This document shows positions 7,042 to 11,992 of a DNA stretch of 11,992 nt, one piece after another (the first letter of the stretch is position 1; the number at the start of each line of letters is the position of its first letter). The translations under genes and the position numbers were made by a program. The notes under the pieces were generated by a model, which worked only from the letters and a program-made list of their open reading frames with translations, ran no database searches and was not told where the DNA came from. The stretch is from Prevotella sp. (GTDB lineage Bacteria > Bacteroidota > Bacteroidia > Bacteroidales > Bacteroidaceae), in the NCBI GenBank assembly GCA_016283605.1, contig JAEENF010000010.1, positions 1 through 11,992 of the forward strand, given 5' to 3'.

Positions 7042-8042
7042 AGAAGAAATACCAGAACGCCTTCTTCATCTTTGGCCTGATCGTGCTGATTGTGATGGCC
7101 TCCCAACTCGATTATAAAGAGGTGTGGGCCAGCATGATGCACGCAGGATACTGGTTCCTGAACGTCCTGGTATTGTGGGCTTTCCTGTATGTCTTTAATA
7201 CCACTTCCTGGTATCTGATCATCAACAGCATCGGCAACGAACAGCATGTCTGTCGTAAGAACGGCATCGGGTTCTGGTGGCTTTATAAGATCACGGTCTC
7301 GGCCTTCGCCCTGAACTACGCCACACCAGGTGGACTCATGGGTGGTGAACCCTACCGCATCATGTCGCTCTCGCCGAAGATCGGCACACAACGGGCTTCA
7401 TCGTCCGTCATCCTCTTTGTGATGACACACATCTACAGTCACTTCTGGTTCTGGCTGCTCTCTGTGCCTCTTTACATCCTCACAGAGAAGATGACACCGC
7501 TCACCTGGGCCATCCTGCCTATCATCACAGCCGTCTGTCTGCTGGCCATCTGGTTCTTTGCGCGTGGCTATAGGAAAGGTATCGCGATGACGGGCATGAA
7601 CATCCTGAGTCATATCCCCCTGTTGAAACGGTGGGCACAGCCTTTCATTGAGCGTAATCGCGAGAAACTCGACAATATCGACAGTCAGATAGCAGCCCTC
7701 CACAACCAGAACCCACGGACGTTCCTGACCGCCGTCGTCCTGGAATTCACCTGCAGACTGCTCTCCACCCTCGAGATCTTCTTTATCCTTCAGGTCATCA
7801 TGCCTGAGGCGAGGGTCACGCAGTGCATACTGATCTACTCTTTCACCACACTCTTCGCCAATATGCTCTTCTTCATGCCGCTCCAGTTGGGTGGCCGTGA
7901 GGGTGGCTTCCTGATGTCGACAGAGGGGCTCAGCATGACGGCCCGTGCTGGTATCTTCGTAGCCTTGCTGGTGAGAGTCAGAGAGCTCATTTGGACCGCA
8001 ATAGGCCTCCTTCTCATCAAGTTTGATAAGAAAGATGCGTGA
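7038..8042 (+). CDS. Flippase-like membrane protein (LPG synthase TM / UPF0104 family)
   Basis: Integral inner-membrane protein of 334 residues with about eight hydrophobic helices, of the family related to the membrane domain of lysylphosphatidylglycerol synthase (MprF); members are annotated as flippase-like. Motifs are TPGGLMGGEPYR at 96-107 and PLQLGGREGG at 281-290, the two Gly-rich signatures of the family. There is no cytosolic aminoacyl-transferase domain, so lysyl-lipid synthesis is not implied. It starts with GTG, with the pdxA stop overlapping as GTGA, so translation is probably coupled. The first ATG comes only at codon 20, within the first helix, which supports the GTG. It ends the rlmN-pdxA unit; a new promoter follows. 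Substrate unknown, probably a lipid or lipid-linked molecule. Confidence 0.85.
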   Translation: MKKKYQNAFFIFGLIVLIVMASQLDYKEVWASMMHAGYWFLNVLVLWAFLYVFNTTSWYLIINSIGNEQHVCRKNGIGFWWLYKITVSAFALNYATPGGLMGGEPYRIMSLSPKIGTQRASSSVILFVMTHIYSHFWFWLLSVPLYILTEKMTPLTWAILPIITAVCLLAIWFFARGYRKGIAMTGMNILSHIPLLKRWAQPFIERNREKLDNIDSQIAALHNQNPRTFLTAVVLEFTCRLLSTLEIFFILQVIMPEARVTQCILIYSFTTLFANMLFFMPLQLGGREGGFLMSTEGLSMTARAGIFVALLVRVRELIWTAIGLLLIKFDKKDA

Positions 8043-8064
8043 TTTCTAGTTAATTTCTGCCAAA

Positions 8065-8098
8065 ATTGCAGTTTTCTCGGAAATAATGTGTAATTTTG
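8065..8098 (+). promoter_or_regulatory. Promoter of the sigma-54-type regulator operon
   Basis: TAATTTTG at 8091-8098 fits the -7 element TAnnTTTG. ATTG at 8065-8068 is an approximate -33 element with a 22-base spacer. Transcription would begin near 8102-8105, only a few bases before the ATG at 8108, giving a nearly leaderless mRNA. It separates the regulator-lptE-secG run from the upstream unit. Confidence 0.55.
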
Positions 8099-8107
8099 TC
8101 AGCCGAA

Positions 8108-9334
8108 ATGAAGACTTCTGAACTTCAAAGCATCAAACAACGGTACAATATCGTAGGTAACTGCGAGCCATTGAACCATGCCCTCGACGTCGCCCTGCAG
8201 GTGGCGCCGACGGATCTCTCCGTGCTCATCATCGGTGAGAGCGGTGTGGGTAAGGAGATCATTCCCCGTGTGATTCATGACAATTCGCCGAGGAAACGCG
8301 AGAAGTACTTCGCCATCAACTGCGGCAGTATCCCTGAGGGTACCATCGACTCTGAGCTCTTCGGACATGTCAAGGGTTCGTTTACTGGTGCCATCAATGA
8401 CTCACCAGGTTATTTCGGCGTCGCCAACAAGGGTACGCTGTTCCTCGACGAGGTGGGTGAACTGCCCTTGGCAACCCAGGCTCGTCTGCTTCGTGTGCTC
8501 GAGACCGGCGAATACATCCCCGTGGGTGCTACGGAAGTCAGGAAGACTGATGTGCGTATCGTCGCTGCGACAAATGTCAACATCCGTCAGGCCATCAGTG
8601 AGGGTCGTTTCCGTGAGGACCTCTACTACCGTCTGAACTCTATCCCCATCCAGATGCCGCCACTGCGTGAGCGTGGTGAGGATATCGTGTTGCTGTTCCG
8701 GCTCTTCGCCCTGCAGATGGCTGAGAAGTACAAGATGGACCGTGTGGTGCTCACCGACGATGCCAAGCAGTTGCTGATGCGTTATAAGTGGCCGGGCAAT
8801 GTCCGTCAGCTGAAGAATATCACAGAACAGATCTCCATCCTCTCCCCAGAGCGGAGTATCACTCCGGAGATCCTCGCCCGTTTCATTCCTCAGGATCAGG
8901 AGACCACCCAGTTGGCCACAATCCACAAGGAGGGCGATCATTCGTTTGAGAACGAACGTGAGATACTCTATAAGATCCTCTTCGAGTTGCGTGGCAACGT
9001 CAATGACATGCGCCGTGAGATGGGAGCGCTGAAAAAGAAGATGGAGGAAGTGCAAGGCAACAAGCAGGTTACTGCCGAGCCTTTGCCCACGACCCAGCTG
9101 GCGCCCATCCAACCCATCCAGCCTATCACGCCTGCTCTTGAGGATGCTGAGGCTGAGGAATATATCGAGCCGGAACACGAGCCGGAGAACCTGAATCTCA
9201 ACGACCTCGGCAAACAGATGCTCGAAAAGGCCCTTGAGCGCAATCACGGCAACCGCAAGAAAGCTGCTCAGGAACTGGGCATCAGTGACAGAACCCTCTA
9301 TCGCAGACTCAAGCAATACGGGCTGGAGAAGTGA
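8108..9334 (+). CDS. Sigma-54-dependent activator (AAA+ / Fis HTH), no receiver domain
   Basis: Enhancer-binding protein that uses ATP hydrolysis to open sigma-54 promoters. The product is 408 residues from the ATG at 8108; an in-frame TTG at 8096 lies inside the promoter -7 element and is rejected. The AAA+ domain starts almost at the N-terminus: Walker A GESGVGKE (43-50), the sigma-54-contacting GSFTGA (90-95), Walker B with Asp114-Glu115, REDLYYRL with arginine fingers (169-176), WPGNVRQL (228-235). A predicted helical segment (about 280-318) and a Pro/Glu-rich linker (about 320-365) lead to a Fis-type helix-turn-helix (about 384-404). There is no receiver, GAF or PAS domain, so control is not by a standard partner kinase. 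The stop codon lies inside a heptamer array, 17 bases before the lptE start. Regulation of lptE and secG is inferred only from position. Confidence 0.93.
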   Translation: MKTSELQSIKQRYNIVGNCEPLNHALDVALQVAPTDLSVLIIGESGVGKEIIPRVIHDNSPRKREKYFAINCGSIPEGTIDSELFGHVKGSFTGAINDSPGYFGVANKGTLFLDEVGELPLATQARLLRVLETGEYIPVGATEVRKTDVRIVAATNVNIRQAISEGRFREDLYYRLNSIPIQMPPLRERGEDIVLLFRLFALQMAEKYKMDRVVLTDDAKQLLMRYKWPGNVRQLKNITEQISILSPERSITPEILARFIPQDQETTQLATIHKEGDHSFENEREILYKILFELRGNVNDMRREMGALKKKMEEVQGNKQVTAEPLPTTQLAPIQPIQPITPALEDAEAEEYIEPEHEPENLNLNDLGKQMLEKALERNHGNRKKAAQELGISDRTLYRRLKQYGLEK

Positions 9335-9358
9335 ATAGTGAAAAGTGAATAATGAGAA
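9331..9358. repeat. Heptamer tandem array R3 between the regulator and lptE
   Basis: Units gtgaata, gtgaaaa, gtgaata, then degenerate atgagaa and tgaataa. The first unit supplies the TGA stop of the regulator; the fourth begins at the ATG (9352) of lptE. It is an inverted copy of array R4 inside lptE. Confidence 0.8.
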
Positions 9359-9897
9359 TGAATAAGCATCTTTGGCAAAAAGGAATGGCGTATGTGGTAG
9401 TGATACTATTCACTATTCACTATTCACTATTCATTACTTCTTGCTCCGTGAGCTATAAGTTCAACGGTTCAAACATCGACTACACCAAGACGAAGACCAT
9501 CCAGATTGCCGAATTCCCCATTCGAAGCAGTTATGTGTGGGGTCCTATGGGTCCGATGTTCAATAACGCCTTGAAGGATAAGTTCCGTACCCGTACCAAG
9601 CTCACGCAGGTGAAGCGTAACGGCGACCTGATACTTGAAGGTGAGATTACGAAATACGATCAGCGCAACAAGTCCGTGAGTGCCGAGGGATACTCTGCAC
9701 AGACGGAGTTGTCTATTACCGTCAACGTGAGATTCACCAACAACGTGAACCACAACGAGGACTTCGAGCAACAGTTCACGGCTCAGCAGAGCTATGACAC
9801 CACACAGTCGCTGACTTCCGTTCAGGATGAACTCGTCGGTCAGATGATCAAGGACATCTGCGACCAGATATTTAATGCCACCGTAGCCAATTGGTAA
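9352..9897 (+). CDS. lptE: LptE-family outer-membrane lipoprotein
   Basis: LptE partners LptD in the outer-membrane complex that inserts lipopolysaccharide. The product is 181 residues from the ATG at 9352 (a second ATG at 9358 is equally possible). The N-terminus is a lipoprotein signal peptide: basic start, hydrophobic run at 13-28 and lipobox ITSC with lipidated Cys31. The body carries the LptE pattern, SVSYKFNGSNIDY after the Cys, then GPMFNNALKDKF and GDLILEGEITKYD. Oddly, the hydrophobic core LFTIHYSLFI (19-28) is encoded by four perfect 7-bp repeats, and the start codon lies at the edge of an inverted copy of the same repeat. It sits between the activator and the TPR protein, with secG after, an order I recall from other Bacteroidales. 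The LptE call is strong for a fast-evolving family. Confidence 0.88.
   Translation: MRMNKHLWQKGMAYVVVILFTIHYSLFITSCSVSYKFNGSNIDYTKTKTIQIAEFPIRSSYVWGPMGPMFNNALKDKFRTRTKLTQVKRNGDLILEGEITKYDQRNKSVSAEGYSAQTELSITVNVRFTNNVNHNEDFEQQFTAQQSYDTTQSLTSVQDELVGQMIKDICDQIFNATVANW
9406..9433. repeat. Heptamer tandem array R4 in the lptE signal peptide
   Basis: Four perfect consecutive copies of ctattca. It encodes residues 19-28, the hydrophobic core of the LptE signal peptide. Its reverse complement is the gtgaata unit of array R3, 48-75 bases upstream. The coding strand has the stop-free orientation. Confidence 0.92.
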
Positions 9898-9902
9898 GCC
9901 CC

Positions 9903-10682
9903 ATGGACATTATAGAACTGATACACCACCCGGAACACCTTGATCGTGACACGCTCTACGAGTTGCGCTCACAGCTGGCCTTGTATCCCTATTGGCAGAC
10001 GGCCCGACTGTTGCTACTCCAGAACCTCTATCTGCTTCACGACCCCACCTTCGATGAGGAGCTGCGTCGTGCAGCCATCTATATCACCGACCGTCGTGTG
10101 CTCTTCCAGATGATCGAGGCCGCACACTATAAGTTGAGGAAGACAGAAGACAGGAGTCAGGAGTCAGAAGACAGGAGTCAGGAGTCAGAAGACAGGAGTC
10201 AGGAGGGGGGCAACCGCACCTTAACCCTTATCGACAACTTCTTGGAGTCTATCCCCAAGGAAGAGGAATCTTCAGAATCGAAGAAGGAGAAGCGCAAACC
10301 TACACCCGCCGATGCGGCTGTCGATTATGTGGCCTATCTGCTTGAGACGGAAGGCGATAACCATGAGGAGTCTGACATTCCTGAAATGAAGGGACAGAAT
10401 CTGATAGATTCATTCATAAATACTGACAAAGGACGTATCATTCTCAGTGAAGAACCCCTGTTGACGCCCCCTGTTGTTGAAACCGTCGAAAACAGTGAAA
10501 ATGTAACCGATGAAGGGTATTTTACTGAAACTTTAGCCCGAATTTACATAAAACAGGGCAGATATTCGAAAGCTTTGGAAATTATTCGGCGATTATCTTT
10601 GGTTTATCCGAAAAAAAATGCTTACTTTGCAGACCAAATACGCTTCTTAGAGAAATTGATTATTAATAGTAAACAAAAATAA
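9903..10682 (+). CDS. Conserved Bacteroidales protein with C-terminal TPR-like repeat
   Basis: A 259-residue probable cytoplasmic protein; no signal peptide or membrane helix seen. I take the ATG at 9903, five bases after the lptE stop; an in-frame TTG at 9891 is less likely. The N-terminal 80 residues are helical with YPYWQTARLLLLQNLYLL near 27-44. A charged, disordered middle (about 80-195) contains three 7-residue repeats (EDRSQES type, 81-101) coded by a 63-bp DNA array, then IDNFLESI and LIDSFI segments. The C-terminus (206-253) has a TPR-like helix pair, YFTETLARIYIKQGRYSKALEIIRRL. I recall this gene between lptE and secG in other Bacteroidales, but its function is not known to me; a scaffold role in envelope assembly is a guess. 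Base composition falls sharply over the last 180 bases. Confidence 0.85.
   Translation: MDIIELIHHPEHLDRDTLYELRSQLALYPYWQTARLLLLQNLYLLHDPTFDEELRRAAIYITDRRVLFQMIEAAHYKLRKTEDRSQESEDRSQESEDRSQEGGNRTLTLIDNFLESIPKEEESSESKKEKRKPTPADAAVDYVAYLLETEGDNHEESDIPEMKGQNLIDSFINTDKGRIILSEEPLLTPPVVETVENSENVTDEGYFTETLARIYIKQGRYSKALEIIRRLSLVYPKKNAYFADQIRFLEKLIINSKQK
10144..10206. repeat. Heptamer array R5 with 21-bp higher-order repeat
   Basis: Nine 7-bp units in three 21-bp copies of the order cagaaga, caggagt, caggagt (last base changed in the final unit). It encodes a 7-residue repeat, residues 81-101 of the TPR-tail protein, in its disordered middle. The coding strand is free of stop codons in all phases. 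Confidence 0.92.
10598..10629 (+). promoter_or_regulatory. Possible internal promoter for secG
   Basis: TTTG at 10598-10601, then 20 bases, then TTACTTTG at 10622-10629. This is close to the Bacteroidota -33/-7 pair but has TA one base nearer TTTG than the consensus. It lies in the AT-rich 3' end of the TPR-tail gene, about 65 bases before the secG start. It could give secG transcription independent of the upstream activator. Confidence 0.35.
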
Positions 10683-10693
10683 TAGTAAAAAAG

Positions 10694-11083
10694 ATGTACA
10701 CATTATTAGTTATTCTTATTGTGGTAGCAGCACTGCTCATGATTGGCATCGTGCTCATCCAGGAATCAAAGGGTGGTGGTTTGGCATCAAACTTCTCTAC
10801 CTACAACCAGATTGGTGGTGTCCGCAAGACCACCGACTTCATTGAAAAGACCACATGGGGCCTTGCTGCTGCTATGGTTGTCATCAGCGTGCTTTGCGCA
10901 TACGTGGCTCCTCAGAATGCAGGTGCAGGTTCAGTGATGGAGAACATCGAGGCTCCTGCCACCAATCCTAACAACCTGCCTGGTTTCGGTGCCAGTCAGC
11001 AGAAGGATGCTGCAGCCCCTGCTGCAGAGGCTCCCGCCGCAGAGGCTCCTGCTCAGGAAGCTCCTGCTCAGCCCGCAAACTAA
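10694..11083 (+). CDS. secG: Preprotein translocase subunit SecG
   Basis: Small inner-membrane subunit of the SecYEG translocon that assists SecA-driven export. The product is 129 residues: helix 1 at about 2-22, the conserved cytoplasmic loop GGGLASNFSTYNQIGG (27-42), FIEKTTW (49-55), helix 2 at about 56-72. A low-complexity Ala/Pro/Glu tail follows (about 105-129, AEAPAAEAP pattern), longer than in E. coli SecG but common in this phylum to my knowledge. It begins 11 bases after the TPR-tail gene. It may be read from the operon promoter and from a possible internal promoter near 10600. A strong hairpin lies just downstream. Confidence 0.95.
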   Translation: MYTLLVILIVVAALLMIGIVLIQESKGGGLASNFSTYNQIGGVRKTTDFIEKTTWGLAAAMVVISVLCAYVAPQNAGAGSVMENIEAPATNPNNLPGFGASQQKDAAAPAAEAPAAEAPAQEAPAQPAN

Positions 11084-11104
11084 CAGCTTTTGAGTAAAGA
11101 AATC

Positions 11105-11143
11105 AGAGAGGGCAGACATGCGAAAAAGATGTCTGCCCTCTCT
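11105..11143. terminator. Bidirectional transcription terminator between secG and the GH2 gene
   Basis: A perfect 15-bp inverted repeat (11105-11119 with 11129-11143) encloses a 9-base loop. It lies 21 bases after the secG stop and 17 bases before the stop end of the convergent glycosidase gene. The T-tract after the stem is poor on the plus strand (cttgtta). The position between converging genes suggests it serves both. Confidence 0.8.
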
Positions 11144-11160
11144 CTTGTTATGTCCTGACG

Positions 11161-11992
11161 TTACTTCGTGTTGAGGCTCACGCTTCCCGTCTTGAGCCCT
11201 TCGCCCTTGCAGGAGATGGTGACTGTCGAAGGAGTCTCGTCACTCTGGATGATGACCTGAGCCAGACCGTTGAAGGCTGGGATGTCGAACGCCTTGCAGT
11301 CTTGCTCTTTCGGATGGTCGCTACCCAGATACATGGGATCGCCATTGCCGACACCCAGTATGCGGGCCTGTCCCTCAAGGGCGATGTTCAGCATAGGACA
11401 GGCGTCAGGAACGATACGGCCCTTCTGGTCCTGTACCTCGATGGTGATGACGGCTACATCGCGCCCATCGGCGGTGATCGTCTGACGATCGGCCTTCAGC
11501 ACCGTCTGATAAGCAGCCTTGGTGGTCTCGATGGTCTGCGTCATGATGCGCTTGCCGTTCTTATAGCCGTAGGCCACGACCTTTCCCGGCTGGTACACGG
11601 CCTTCCACTTCAGGTGCCCGTTCTTGGGCATCGGCTGACGGCCCAGCTTCTTGCCGTTGACCGTCAATTCCACTTCGTCGCAATTGCTGTAGGCCCATAT
11701 GTCTATCTCCTCCCCCTCATGCCCTTGCAGGTTCCAGTGGGGGAAGATATGGAGCACGGGCTCGTCCGTCCACCACGACTTCAGATACCACGCTTCGTCC
11801 TTGGGGAATCCACAGTAGTCGAGGATGCCGAACTCAGAGTCGTGGGCAGGGTATTGGAGGGGATTGGGCTCTCCGCGATAGTCGAAGCCCGTCCAATAGA
11901 AGAGTCCTGCGGCCCAGGGGCGCTCAGCGTAGAACTTCCAGCCGCGCTCGATGACATTCTCCACGTGGTGATGAGTGGTGTCGCGATTCATG
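11161..11992 (-). CDS. GH2 family glycosidase (beta-galactosidase-like), 5' part cut by window edge
   Basis: C-terminal 276 residues of a retaining glycoside hydrolase family 2 enzyme; family members usually exceed 750 residues, so the sugar-binding, immunoglobulin-like and most catalytic-barrel parts lie beyond the right edge. The ATG at 11989-11991 is an internal methionine, not the start. Visible are the barrel end GLFYWTGFDYRGEP (29-42) and GILDYCGFPKDEAWYLKSWW (55-74), then a DUF4982-like beta domain with VELTVNGKKLG (107-117), then a C-terminal immunoglobulin-like domain (about 160-275) with ADGRDVAVITIEVQDQ and GVGNGDP. Catalytic acids are not in view. Such enzymes in Bacteroidales are usually periplasmic or surface lipoproteins in glycan-use loci. 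It converges on secG across the terminator. The exact sugar specificity cannot be told. Confidence 0.88.
   Translation of the reverse strand, partial: MNRDTTHHHVENVIERGWKFYAERPWAAGLFYWTGFDYRGEPNPLQYPAHDSEFGILDYCGFPKDEAWYLKSWWTDEPVLHIFPHWNLQGHEGEEIDIWAYSNCDEVELTVNGKKLGRQPMPKNGHLKWKAVYQPGKVVAYGYKNGKRIMTQTIETTKAAYQTVLKADRQTITADGRDVAVITIEVQDQKGRIVPDACPMLNIALEGQARILGVGNGDPMYLGSDHPKEQDCKAFDIPAFNGLAQVIIQSDETPSTVTISCKGEGLKTGSVSLNTK

Noticed and set aside
8058..8071. Small inverted repeat (ctgc/gcag) as a terminator after the flippase-like gene
   Set aside because: Only four pairs and no T-tract; probably chance within the promoter region.
8402..9316. Open frame of 304 codons on the minus strand opposite the sigma-54 activator
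   Set aside because: Antisense to a strongly conserved AAA+ gene; leucine- and histidine-rich shadow composition and no motif.
10144..10206. CRISPR-like array
   Set aside because: Units are contiguous 7/21-bp repeats with no unique spacers, inside an open coding frame.
1265..10206. Insertion sequence, MITE or transposon origin for the heptamer arrays
   Set aside because: No transposase, no target duplications and no terminal inverted repeats are visible around them.

Overview
The window looks like chromosomal DNA of a Bacteroidales bacterium, most likely Prevotella/Segatella or a close relative. The evidence is Bacteroidota-type promoters (TAnnTTTG at -7 with TTTG about 19-21 bases upstream), an LptE-TPR-SecG block behind a sigma-54-type activator, a GH2 enzyme with a C-terminal domain set common in gut Bacteroidales, and DUF4922, a domain I know mainly from this phylum. 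GC is moderate (roughly half) except for an AT-rich valley near 10500-10690. I see no tRNA, rRNA, CRISPR, insertion sequence or phage gene. No gene-free stretch exceeds 300 bases.

Layout. On the minus strand, 1-4789 holds two overlapping genes: a 1222-residue multidomain protein (degenerate glycosyltransferase-like region, GT2 glycosyltransferase, HIT/GalT-like DUF4922, SpoIID/LytB), then an AmpG-like MFS permease cut by the left edge. A short divergent promoter region (4790-4891) separates them from a plus-strand run: rlmN, a pdxA homologue that has lost its catalytic residues, a flippase-like membrane protein whose GTG start overlaps the pdxA stop, a sigma-54-dependent activator with its own promoter, lptE, a TPR-tail protein and secG. 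A 15-bp perfect hairpin closes that run against a convergent GH2 glycosidase cut by the right edge.

How the genes fit together. The minus-strand pair suggests cell-wall (muropeptide) turnover or recycling: a permease of the muropeptide-importer family translated from a start inside a gene carrying a peptidoglycan-active SpoIID domain. The right-hand plus-strand block concerns envelope export: lipopolysaccharide delivery (LptE) and protein secretion (SecG), with a helix-turn-helix activator at its head.

Most unusual signals. (1) A family of short tandem arrays with a 7-bp period (units fitting G-T-B-R-R-D-A in one orientation) occurs five times, plus one related 8-bp array. They sit in protein linkers, in a lipoprotein signal peptide and at gene ends, where they supply stop codons and lie at a start codon. 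(2) The PdxA homologue lacks all three expected metal-binding histidines and two substrate-binding residues, yet is an intact gene in its operon. (3) The glycosyltransferase/DUF4922/SpoIID fusion has heptamer arrays at a domain junction and inside the SpoIID domain.
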